Assembly (NCBI RefSeq): GCF_014904735.1
Contig: NZ_JACZCR010000011.1
Location: 1 to 55,607 of the forward strand
DNA length: 55,607 nt
Source of the DNA: Microbulbifer hainanensis
GTDB taxonomy: Bacteria > Pseudomonadota > Gammaproteobacteria > Pseudomonadales > Cellvibrionaceae
Direction: 5' to 3'
In this document: positions 20,591 through 28,610 of the stretch, piece by piece
How the letters are laid out: the number at the start of each line of letters is the position of its first letter
How positions within the stretch are numbered: position 1 is the first letter of the stretch
Translations under genes and position numbers: made by a program
Notes under the pieces: model-generated
Seen by the model: the letters and a program-made list of their open reading frames with translations, nothing else
What the model was told of the DNA's origin: nothing
Database searches by the model: none

Positions 20591-22084
20591 TTATCCGGCG
20601 CGCCGCGTGGTACCGGATAAAAATTTGTCCAGATACTCGTTGTGTTCTTTCAGTTTGGCGAGGTTTTTATCGACATTGCCCTTGATCTGCGCAAGGAACT
20701 CCGCGAGCTCACTCTCGGGCATGGTATCGACCAGCGGGTGGTAACGCTCCGGCATCAACCCCTGCCCCAGCATGACCTGCTGCCAGGAGTCCACGAACAA
20801 TTCACTGCCTTCCCGGAACACGTGACCGGTTTCGCGGAAGATGTCGATTTTGTTGGCCAAGCTGTCGGGTATGTCCATCTGCCGACAGTAACGCCAGAAC
20901 TCCGTATCCTGGCGCTCGGTCACCTTGTAGTGGAGGATGATGAAGTCGCGGATGCGCTCCACATCGAAATCTGACTGGCGGTTGAATTCATCCACTTCCG
21001 CCTGGCGAATTTCCGTCTGCGGGAAAAAGCGCAGGAAGCGCACAATATTCTGCTGGATCAGATGGATACTGGTGGACTCCAGCGGCTCCAGGAAACCGCT
21101 CGACAAGCCCACGGCCAGGCAGTTTTTATTCCACTGTTTGCGGCGGCGCCCGGTTTGGAACTTGATTACCCGGGGATCGGTCAGCGGCTTGCCGTCGATA
21201 TTATCCAGTAACTGCTCACGTGCCGACTCGTCGGATTGATAGTTACTGGCATAAACGAGGCCATTGCCCACGCGATGTCGCAACGGGATTCGCCACTGCC
21301 ACGCACTCTCACGGGCGATGGAGCGGGTAAAGGGCACTGGCGGTGCCACCGCCTCGGTCTGCACTGCCACCGCGCTGTCGCACGGCAGCCAGTGTGACCA
21401 GGACTCGAAACCGGTGTGCAGGGCTTTTTCAATCAACAGGGCGCGCATACCGGTACAGTCGATAAAGAAATCACCGTCCAGCTCACGTTCCGAATCCAGC
21501 TTGAGGGCGCGGATATGCCCGTTGTCGGGCCGCAGCAGTACCTGATCTATCTTGCCCTCTACCCGCTTGACGCCATTGCTTTCGCTGAATTGGCGCAGGT
21601 AGGCCGCGTAGAGGCTCGCATCAAAGTGGAAAGCGTAGTTGAGGCCGTTATTCGGCAAGTGGGAAAATCTGTGCGCCTCCGCTGCGCGCCGCTCCAGGCA
21701 GTACTCTCCAAAATCCCCGGCCAACCCCAGCTGCCGGCCCCGCATCCAGAAGTGCTGGAAACCGCAGGCCCAGCAATCCTGGCCGGTGACGCCGAAAGCG
21801 TGCAAGTAGTCTTTGCCCTGGTCGCGCCAGTTTTCGAAACGGATGCCCAGCTTGTAGGTGCCCTGGGTGGCGGCGAGGAACTCCGCCTCATCAATACCCA
21901 GCAGGCGGTGAAAAAATACCAGCGTAGGGATGGTGGCTTCGCCCACGCCGACGGTGCCGATCGCCTCGGACTCCACCAGCGTGATATCCAGTTTACCGCC
22001 CATCAATTTTGACAGGGCGGCGGCGGTCATCCACCCGGCGGTACCACCACCGGCAATCACGATTTTCTTGATGGCTTGACTCAT
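20591..22084 (-). CDS. Tryptophan-halogenase-like flavoprotein 2 (beta-glucan operon)
   Basis: A 497-residue protein of the same family and length as halogenase 1 and clearly its close paralogue. It shows GGGTAGW at 12-18, K78 in YKLGIRFENW, WQWRIP and the SGFLEPLEST segment, so the known catalytic residues are in place. It is the last gene of the unit TBDR 2, halogenase 3, cupin, halogenase 2, starting 38 nt after the cupin stop behind a GGTGAGG ribosome site. Family knowledge predicts halogenation of an indole or other aromatic group, but these paralogues sit in sugar-import operons and their substrate is not known. A non-halogenating flavin monooxygenase role cannot be excluded. No clear terminator follows. 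Confidence 0.9.
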   Translation of the reverse strand: MSQAIKKIVIAGGGTAGWMTAAALSKLMGGKLDITLVESEAIGTVGVGEATIPTLVFFHRLLGIDEAEFLAATQGTYKLGIRFENWRDQGKDYLHAFGVTGQDCWACGFQHFWMRGRQLGLAGDFGEYCLERRAAEAHRFSHLPNNGLNYAFHFDASLYAAYLRQFSESNGVKRVEGKIDQVLLRPDNGHIRALKLDSERELDGDFFIDCTGMRALLIEKALHTGFESWSHWLPCDSAVAVQTEAVAPPVPFTRSIARESAWQWRIPLRHRVGNGLVYASNYQSDESAREQLLDNIDGKPLTDPRVIKFQTGRRRKQWNKNCLAVGLSSGFLEPLESTSIHLIQQNIVRFLRFFPQTEIRQAEVDEFNRQSDFDVERIRDFIILHYKVTERQDTEFWRYCRQMDIPDSLANKIDIFRETGHVFREGSELFVDSWQQVMLGQGLMPERYHPLVDTMPESELAEFLAQIKGNVDKNLAKLKEHNEYLDKFLSGTTRRAG

Positions 22085-22122
22085 TATTACCTCACCTTGT
22101 TATTGTCTCGCCTTTTCTCGAC

Positions 22123-23133
22123 TCAAGGCATCCGCTGCAGTCTGTCAATTAGCTGTTTACGCAAACGCCCAACCGCTTCCCGGTCGAGCTCTCCCAACAC
22201 CCCGCGTCTGGATTCGGGGATATGTCCGGCCGAATCTGCGCGGTTTACCACGAAGTGGTCAAATAAGTGGCCCCACGCCTGCCGCTGCGCCTCCGGAAGC
22301 CCGCCAATCGTAAACAGGGCGTGCATCAGTGCGTCGAATGGCAGTCCCGTCCAGGCGGGAGTCGCGCGCCACCAGTAGTTCACCAGCACGTTGAGGTCGT
22401 CGAGCCCCTCAACCTGGTGCCACCACATGCTGGGCAGATAGAGCAGGTCGCCCGGCTCCATCTCAGCCACCACTGCAGCTTCGAGCGCAGCGCGGTAACG
22501 CGGAAAGTGCTCAAAATCCGGCGTGTAAAAATCCACCATACTGATCGCCTGCCCCGCCGGGGTAAAGTCCAGTGGTCCCGGGTAGAGATTGGCCACCTGA
22601 TCCGGCGGGAATATCGTGAAACGGCGGCGCCCCGCTACCACGCAGGCCAAATTGTCCGGCAGATCAAAGTGCGCAGCGATACGCGTGCGATTGCCAAACC
22701 ACAGGGACACCAGCGGCTCGCAGCCGGGCAGTTCCAGGTCGTTGTGCGCCCGTAAGCCCGGCAGATGGTGATCAACCGGCGTCGAACCCACATAACAGCA
22801 GTCATCGCCAAAGGCTCCGCTTTCAAGTTGCCGCAGCGTCGGAAGCAGCTGGCCGGTGGCCCGCTCGAAATTGAAACCGTCCAACTTCTCGTTGTAAAAA
22901 ATTCGCCCGCCAGTTTCCGCGTCCGCGTGAAACACCACCAAGGGCCTCTCCTGGTCAAAAGGCACCAGGTAGTCGGCCAGCTCCCCCGCCCGGGCCGCCT
23001 GCACCATTGGCCAGTGCGCGAGGGCGCCCTTCATAAGCAGGGGAGCGGTGCGACCAGCGACAATCCCCGCCAGCTCCTGAGGCGAAACATCCTCTCGCGT
23101 CTCAACCGACGGGATAAATTCGGGATAACTCAT
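22123..23133 (-). CDS. Cupin-like JmjC-fold protein (Cupin_8), putative 2-oxoglutarate dioxygenase
   Basis: A 336-residue protein of the cupin-like (JmjC) family related to Fe(II)/2-oxoglutarate hydroxylases. The iron triad appears as H155-x-D157 in AAHFD and H239 in MWWHQV. PGDLLYLPS (about 227-235) is the usual second-strand motif. Characterised relatives hydroxylate protein or small-molecule side chains; the target here is unknown. Its start codon overlaps the stop of halogenase 3 (ATGA), so the two are translationally coupled and probably act together. Proteins of this type often accompany halogenase-like genes in carbohydrate TBDR loci, from general knowledge. A modification step on the receptor, a peptide or a glycoside is conceivable, but that is speculation. 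Confidence 0.85.
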   Translation of the reverse strand: MSYPEFIPSVETREDVSPQELAGIVAGRTAPLLMKGALAHWPMVQAARAGELADYLVPFDQERPLVVFHADAETGGRIFYNEKLDGFNFERATGQLLPTLRQLESGAFGDDCCYVGSTPVDHHLPGLRAHNDLELPGCEPLVSLWFGNRTRIAAHFDLPDNLACVVAGRRRFTIFPPDQVANLYPGPLDFTPAGQAISMVDFYTPDFEHFPRYRAALEAAVVAEMEPGDLLYLPSMWWHQVEGLDDLNVLVNYWWRATPAWTGLPFDALMHALFTIGGLPEAQRQAWGHLFDHFVVNRADSAGHIPESRRGVLGELDREAVGRLRKQLIDRLQRMP

Positions 23134-24686
23134 CCGGCTCGCACCCGTGGCTGGGCGCCGCTGATCAACTGCTCGATCAGCTGCCGGTTGCCGGGCAGCC
23201 CATTGCGGAAGCTGGCCAATTGCCGCTGTACTTCGGCGAGCTTCGCGCGCGCCTGCTCAGGGTTGTTGTCCGCGCGCGGCGCGCGGACGAAATCACACGG
23301 ATACCCCATACCGTGCAGCACATAGCGATAACTGGCGGGGGGAAACAGGGGCTGCGCCATTGGAAAGTCCTGGCGCGCCGGCGCACGGTGCCGCCACAGG
23401 GTCAGGTTTTCACGCAGAGATTCGGGCCAGGTTTCCGGTGCCCGGTGGGCGCGCCAATATTCGGAGTCCGAGCGCGTCGACAGGGCATAGTGGAGTTTCA
23501 GGAACTCAATGATATGGTCCCAGTGCGCCAGCATCTGGCGGTTAAAGCGCTTCGCCGCTATCTCCATCTGATCGACCTGTGCTGGCAGGAAGTCACGTAT
23601 CAACCCGGCTGACTGCTCAATCAGGGCCAGTGCCGAGGCCTCCAGCGGCTCTATAAATCCGGCGGCCATCCCCACGGCAACGCAGTTGCCCTGCCAAAAC
23701 ACCGAGCGGTGTCCCGGTGCAAAACGCAGCTGGCGGACGGACAGGTCCGCCGCATTCGTAATGGCGCTCTCCCGCTCGAGAAAATTGCGGAAATCCGCTT
23801 CTGCAGTTTGGTCGTCGGTAAAGTCACTGGCATAGACGTAGCCCATACCGCGGCGTGTGGGCAGGCCGATGTCCCATACCCAGCCATTGGCCAGTGCGGT
23901 CGAGCGGGTGACCGAGGCAATAGGAGCCTCCGCAGACTCATGTGGCACCTGCACCGCCAGGGCCCGGTCATTGAACAGAACCGAAGCCTTACTTTCCCAG
24001 GGAATACCGAGATGGTCGCCGATAATCAGCCCAGTGCTGCCGGAGCAATCCACGAATAGATCGGCGGCCAGGCGCTGCCCTTCGCGGGTGTGCAATGCCG
24101 CAACCGAGCCGTCAGCGCCGCCTTCCACCCGCTCGATCTCAGCCGACAGGTGCCGCACACCCAATTGCGAGACGCAGTGGTCGCGTAGACACCGGCCGAA
24201 CTTGCCGGCATCGAAGTGATAGCCGTAGTTGAGCACACCGGCATACTCGGGAGTGGCCAATTGCTTGGGTGCCAGACCGGCATCGCAGATGGCCGCCTGC
24301 GGCGTCACCGCATAGGCGTAATCATCAGCTCCCTGCTGTCGCGCCAGATCCAGTTCGAAGTAGCCGTGCGGCAGCGAAAACGGGTGGTAGTAGCGATCGC
24401 GCTCACTCTCTGAGCGCCAGGAAGTAAACAGGGAGCCCTGTTTGAAAGATGCGTCACATTCGGTAAACAGGCGCCGCTCGGACAGGCCGATGCGCCGCAG
24501 GGTCTCTCGCATGGAGGGCCAAGTGCCCTCACCGACCCCGATGGTGGGAACGTTGGGCGACTCTACCACTGCAATATCACAGTGACCGCCACGATTGCGG
24601 CCGTGTTCCGCCGCCAACAGGGCGGCTGTCAGCCAGCCGGCAGCGCCACCGCCCAACACCAGTATGGATAATGGAGCCTGTTGCAT
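23130..24686 (-). CDS. Tryptophan-halogenase-like flavoprotein 3, divergent paralogue
   Basis: A 518-residue halogenase-family flavoprotein, more distant from copies 1 and 2 than these are from each other. The FAD motif is GGGAAGW (12-18) and K82 occurs in FKQGSLFTSW. The usual WxWxIP reads WVWDIG, with Gly in place of Pro, and the later glutamate segment reads GFIEPLEASA. A longer region around GRNRGGH follows the first helix. It is the first gene after TBDR 2 and overlaps the cupin gene by 4 bp. The altered WxWxIP motif, which in known halogenases is thought to block monooxygenation, makes its activity uncertain. The start at 24686 has only an AAGG-like ribosome site at long spacing. Confidence 0.88.
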   Translation of the reverse strand: MQQAPLSILVLGGGAAGWLTAALLAAEHGRNRGGHCDIAVVESPNVPTIGVGEGTWPSMRETLRRIGLSERRLFTECDASFKQGSLFTSWRSESERDRYYHPFSLPHGYFELDLARQQGADDYAYAVTPQAAICDAGLAPKQLATPEYAGVLNYGYHFDAGKFGRCLRDHCVSQLGVRHLSAEIERVEGGADGSVAALHTREGQRLAADLFVDCSGSTGLIIGDHLGIPWESKASVLFNDRALAVQVPHESAEAPIASVTRSTALANGWVWDIGLPTRRGMGYVYASDFTDDQTAEADFRNFLERESAITNAADLSVRQLRFAPGHRSVFWQGNCVAVGMAAGFIEPLEASALALIEQSAGLIRDFLPAQVDQMEIAAKRFNRQMLAHWDHIIEFLKLHYALSTRSDSEYWRAHRAPETWPESLRENLTLWRHRAPARQDFPMAQPLFPPASYRYVLHGMGYPCDFVRAPRADNNPEQARAKLAEVQRQLASFRNGLPGNRQLIEQLISGAQPRVRAG

Positions 24687-24754
24687 TGCAGAGCCTTTAC
24701 CGCTTAAAGAAAGCTAAAAAATACATTAGCGTAAATCTTCACGCCAATGTAAAC

Positions 24755-24792
24755 GCGCCAACAGGGGGCGGCCAGCCACCCCCTGTTGGCGC
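24755..24792 (-). terminator. Strong hairpin between TBDR 2 and halogenase 3
   Basis: GCGCCAACAGGGGG (24755-24768) and CCCCCTGTTGGCGC (24779-24792) form a perfect 14-bp stem with a 10-nt loop, 19 nt past the TBDR stop. There is little T-run after it, so it may act as a partial terminator or as an mRNA 3' stabiliser. The same arrangement occurs after TBDR 1. Confidence 0.7.
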
Positions 24793-24811
24793 AACCTCAT
24801 CGGCCGATGCC

Positions 24812-27745
24812 TCAGAAGTTGTAGCGCACGCCCAGGTTGTAACGGGCTCCGGTTTGAATAGCGCCAATCATCATATTCTTATGGCGGCCGTACAAACGCT
24901 GGGTCTCGTTGGTGAGGTTGATACCCTCTACAAACACGGTCAGGTTGTCCTGAATGTCGTAGCTGGCATTGGCGTCCCACTGCCCGTAGGCCTCGGTGTA
25001 CACCGGATTTCGCTCCCCGTTACCGTCGAAGGTATTGGTCAGGAAATCATCGCGCCAGTTATAGGCAATACGTGCCTGGATGCCGTCCTTGTCGTAGAAA
25101 CCGATGACGTTGAACGAGTCACTCAGGCCAAGCAGTGCAAACTGGTTTTCGCAGCCATCACACTTGTTGGTGTTGAAGTTGTCGTAAGAGATATCGCCAT
25201 CGACAGTAGTCAAGTTGACGATACCGCCGAAGCCGGAATCGCCAAACATATGCTGCACGGCAACCTCAAAGCCATCGATCATTGCACTCTCGGCGTTGAC
25301 TGGCGCTATCACGGTAAACTCTGCCGCCGCATCGCCTTCCGCCGCAGAACCCACGACCGGTGCACCGTACAGAGATTCCATATAGGCGCGCACTTGTGCG
25401 GGATCATCGGTACCCAAATCGGCAACCGCCTGCTCATAACGCGGCCCCTGCGCCGGGTGCGCCAGATTGAAGGTATTTTCCGTGAAGGAGCTCTGGCCGA
25501 TAAAGTTCTTCACATTCTTGCGGTAGTAACCAGCGGAAACATAGCTGCTCTCGCCGTAATACCACTCGGCGGAAATATCGAAGTTGGTGGATTCGAACGG
25601 ATCCAGATCCGGGTTGCCGCGAGAGGCCGTGCCGCCGTTGAAGCGCAGTAGCGGGTCGATGGTCTGGCCGCCCTGAATATCAGCGTAGCCAGGACGCGTG
25701 ATGGTCTTGCTGACGGAAGCCCGGGCAACGACGTCGTCTCTCAGCGAGATATCAAAGTCGATGTTCGGCAGCCAGTTGCTGTAGCCACCTTCCTGCCGGC
25801 TGAAGCCCAGCCCGCTGCTCTGCGCCACGAACTCATTATCGGCAGCCCAGACGATCGAATCGTAGACCGGCACTTTCGCCTTGGCATCCACCTGGGTGTC
25901 TTCGAAGCGCAGGCCGACGGCGAGATGCATCGGCATCGCAGCCTCTTCCCATGCCAGGTTGACTTGGGCGTAAGCGGCCTGCTGCGTCTCCACCGCGGTG
26001 CGGTCGGTGGTGAAGTCATCGCTGGCGCACAGTACGGTGCCACAGGGGCTGATGGTCTCGCCATTAGCCGCCGCGATAGCCGAGATGGCATTGATCATGC
26101 CCTGGAAGTCGGCCGCATAGTAGTAGGGGGTCATACCGGCACTGTCGGCGCTGCTGAACTGATCCAGCGCATCGGCCATGCTCTTCTGCACGAAGATGTC
26201 ATCCGGATAATCGGCCGGAGAACCGTACCCTCCCCAAGTGTCGCGCTGGGCGTTGGCGAAGGCGGAGCGGTTAGTCGATTCCATGTAAGACACACCGAAG
26301 TCAATGGTCTTGACCGCGCTGTCGTCGACCTTGAAGGTACCGTCGAACTTCGCCTGCTCGATGTCGTGCTTCATGTAGCTGTTGCGGAAGCTGCTGCCGG
26401 AAGTCAGCATCTGCGCGGGATCGAAGCCCTGACCGTCAATGAACCCAAAGCTGGTGGCGGGCAGGTCGCCACTGTAGTTCACGGTAGTGGCGGCACGGTT
26501 GAACTGGACACCAGCGATATTGTTGTTGGTGCCGCGGCCGTCCTTCGCCCCGTTCTCCGCCGTAGAGTTGTGGTAGTCAAACGCCAGGCTCAGGTGGTCG
26601 GTCGGGTCCCAGGCCAGATTCAGGCCCACGGAATTGTTCTCGTTGACGGAGCCCCATTCGCCGGCGTTAAAGGTCACGTCAGAACCCGTGCCATCGGTGT
26701 AGACAATCGGTGCAACTACGCTGCCATTTCCAGAACCTTTGGTGAAGGAGCCAGAGACGGGCACGCCGTTAAACCAGGCGCCCATGGCATTGTACTGCTG
26801 CTCTACGTCCTGCTCGGCGTAGGTGTAGTCCAGAGTCGCCTCGAAGTCGTCACGGGGAGCCCACTGCATGGTTAGCTGGGCGTTGGTACGCTCGCGCTGC
26901 ACCTCGCCGAAGGCATAGCCGATCCCGCGCGGCACGGAATAGACATCACCTTCCTGCGGTGCATTTTCGAAGTTGGTGTTGTCAGGCGCAATGGAGCCCC
27001 AGTCACCCTGACCACCCGGAATGGTGTACCAGCCGGAAGGCGTTTCCGACTTGGCATAGCCGCTGTCGCGCTTGGAATAAGAGCCGGTCAGCGCGACACC
27101 GATGGTATCGTCGGCAAATTTGGTGCTGAAGATGCCTGACAGCTCCGGAGTGAAGTCGTCACCCTCTTTGGTGGAAGTATCGTGGGTCGTTTTGGCGCTG
27201 AGATTCAGAACCATATCGTCCTGTTCCAGCGGGCGAGCGGTACGAATATTGATCACAGAGCCGATGCCGCCAGTCGCCAGGGAGGCTTTGCCGGTCTTGT
27301 AGACTTCCACCGCGCTGACGCTCTCGGCGGCCAGATTGGCAAAATCGAAAGAACGAGACGCTGACGCACCAGTCGCCTCAATGTTGGCGGCCGGCATCAC
27401 CCGGCCGTTCAGGGTTACTACGTTGTAGTCGGGACCGAAACCGCGAACGGTCACACGGCTGCCTTCGCCATTCTGGCGGTCAATGGAAACACCGGTGACA
27501 CGCTGCAGTGATTCAGCCAGGTTGGTATCCGGCATCTTGCCGATGTCCTCGGAGGAAATGGCGTCCACCACCCCCTGAGCATCGCGCTTGACGTCCATCG
27601 ACTTGGTCAAACTGCCGCGAATACCCACAACAGTCACTTCTTCCAGTGCACCCCCATCTTGGCTCTGCGCCATGGCAGTACCGGTCAGCGCGCAGGCAAT
27701 TGCTGCGGCGATGGATTTCTTCCTAAATCCAAATTGATTGCTCAT
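24812..27745 (-). CDS. TonB-dependent outer-membrane receptor 2 (probable beta-glucan oligosaccharide receptor)
   Basis: A 977-residue outer-membrane receptor. A signal peptide ends at about residue 27 (AMAQ), followed by the TonB-box-like EEVTVVGIR, a plug with VTVRGFGPDYN, and a long barrel ending in GVRYNF with the usual C-terminal Phe. The start at 27745 has GGGAGAG at good spacing; the 20 codons upstream do not resemble a signal peptide. It differs clearly from TBDR 1, so the two are not a recent duplication. It heads a unit with halogenase 3, the cupin and halogenase 2. The tandem-repeat site upstream links it to the GH3 gene and the membrane AraC regulator, so a cello- or laminari-oligosaccharide is a reasonable ligand guess. 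Ligand and TonB partner are not shown by the sequence. Confidence 0.92.
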   Translation of the reverse strand: MSNQFGFRKKSIAAAIACALTGTAMAQSQDGGALEEVTVVGIRGSLTKSMDVKRDAQGVVDAISSEDIGKMPDTNLAESLQRVTGVSIDRQNGEGSRVTVRGFGPDYNVVTLNGRVMPAANIEATGASASRSFDFANLAAESVSAVEVYKTGKASLATGGIGSVINIRTARPLEQDDMVLNLSAKTTHDTSTKEGDDFTPELSGIFSTKFADDTIGVALTGSYSKRDSGYAKSETPSGWYTIPGGQGDWGSIAPDNTNFENAPQEGDVYSVPRGIGYAFGEVQRERTNAQLTMQWAPRDDFEATLDYTYAEQDVEQQYNAMGAWFNGVPVSGSFTKGSGNGSVVAPIVYTDGTGSDVTFNAGEWGSVNENNSVGLNLAWDPTDHLSLAFDYHNSTAENGAKDGRGTNNNIAGVQFNRAATTVNYSGDLPATSFGFIDGQGFDPAQMLTSGSSFRNSYMKHDIEQAKFDGTFKVDDSAVKTIDFGVSYMESTNRSAFANAQRDTWGGYGSPADYPDDIFVQKSMADALDQFSSADSAGMTPYYYAADFQGMINAISAIAAANGETISPCGTVLCASDDFTTDRTAVETQQAAYAQVNLAWEEAAMPMHLAVGLRFEDTQVDAKAKVPVYDSIVWAADNEFVAQSSGLGFSRQEGGYSNWLPNIDFDISLRDDVVARASVSKTITRPGYADIQGGQTIDPLLRFNGGTASRGNPDLDPFESTNFDISAEWYYGESSYVSAGYYRKNVKNFIGQSSFTENTFNLAHPAQGPRYEQAVADLGTDDPAQVRAYMESLYGAPVVGSAAEGDAAAEFTVIAPVNAESAMIDGFEVAVQHMFGDSGFGGIVNLTTVDGDISYDNFNTNKCDGCENQFALLGLSDSFNVIGFYDKDGIQARIAYNWRDDFLTNTFDGNGERNPVYTEAYGQWDANASYDIQDNLTVFVEGINLTNETQRLYGRHKNMMIGAIQTGARYNLGVRYNF

Positions 27746-28209
27746 CGAGTTCTCTCCCATCGTCAAGTCGTTATTCTTTATTTCCGCCAGATGATCAGCA
27801 CCCAATGGGACGCGCAGGATAGCGCTATCTGGCGGCAGGCTATACTCCGCTGTGCGACTGACAAGTGTCGTCCCAGTTTTACCCGGGGACGAAAGATGAA
27901 CTATCCCACCTTGTTCCCGCCAAAGCGGGAAACCAAAAAAACCTTAAAAATCAATAAGTTATATATAGTAATACAATAGAAGTAGCGAAGAAGAACGGGC
28001 CAATTTATCTACGTGGAGCGGTGTCGCGGACGGCGGCAGGTCGAACTCCCACCGAGCCCAGCTGATCAAAAATTAAGCAGCATAAATATGAAGGGCCGTG
28101 ACCTCAGCCCGAGAAGCAGCGCACAAAACGGACACCCGCTTGCTGCACTGGCCGGTCATCGGCGACATGAATGACAGAACCTGGAGTTACTGCGGCCATA
28201 TCCAGCCCA
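27746..28209. other. Intergenic region upstream of TBDR 2
   Basis: This 464-nt region holds the tandem-repeat site (27871-27931) and an AT-rich stretch (27932-27977). The rest, up to the TPR gene, contains nothing I can support as a gene or RNA. Confidence 0.5.
27871..27931. promoter_or_regulatory. Tandem repeat operator candidate upstream of TBDR 2
   Basis: TCCCAGTTTTACCC (27871-27884) and TCCCACCTTGTTCCC (27904-27918) repeat at 33-bp spacing. TTCCCGC-CAAA-GCGGGAA (27914-27931) is a perfect inverted repeat overlapping the second copy. The site is about 126-186 bp upstream of the TBDR start, similar to the sites before the regulator and GH3 genes. Confidence 0.45.
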
Positions 28210-28545
28210 TCAACCACCGGCCGACCGGCTTTTCTCCAGCTTCTTCATGAATACCTCTATTTCCCGCTCCACCTGCTTGTCGCCCTTGGCCCGCGCCACC
28301 TCGAGGCCACGGGTGAAGGCGAACTGCGCGCCCTCGCGGTCGTCCAGCGCCAGCCGGCTGCGACCGAGCAGTTTCCAGGCGGCGGAGTGCTCTGGCATCT
28401 GCTGCACGCAGACCGCCAGGTGAGCCTCTGCGGCACCAAAATCCTTCTCATTGAACAGCGCACTGCCGAGACCGAAGCGCAACAGCGGTGAGTCCTTGCC
28501 CTGTTGCAACTGCGTCTGCAGGCGCTGAATGATCGGATTGGTCAT
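28210..28545 (-). CDS. Small TPR-repeat protein
   Basis: A 111-residue protein made of about two to three tetratricopeptide-like helical repeats; the clearest stretches are ALFNEKDFGAAEAHLAVCV and AWKLLGRSRLALDDREGAQ. It has no signal peptide or membrane segment, so it is probably a cytoplasmic protein-binding adaptor. The start at 28545 has a GGAGAGCCCC ribosome site. It is divergent from the exported M20 peptidase gene, 65 nt away, and they share a promoter region. The partner is unknown. Length and repeat pattern are typical of short uncharacterised proteobacterial TPR proteins. Confidence 0.8.
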   Translation of the reverse strand: MTNPIIQRLQTQLQQGKDSPLLRFGLGSALFNEKDFGAAEAHLAVCVQQMPEHSAAWKLLGRSRLALDDREGAQFAFTRGLEVARAKGDKQVEREIEVFMKKLEKSRSAGG

Positions 28546-28610
28546 GGGGCTCTCCGGCCAGGTAGAGATAGAATCCTGTCACGATAATGTATAAACAGGG
28601 GATAAAAAAA

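Noticed and set aside
11773..27745. SusC/SusD-type locus of Bacteroidetes.
   Set aside because: No SusD-like gene is present, the receptors are proteobacterial in type, and the neighbouring genes are gammaproteobacterial.
28030..28065. GGTCGAACTCCC...GAGCCCA looks like the T-arm and 3' end of a tRNA.
   Set aside because: No acceptor, D or anticodon stem could be folded upstream on either strand, so it is probably chance.
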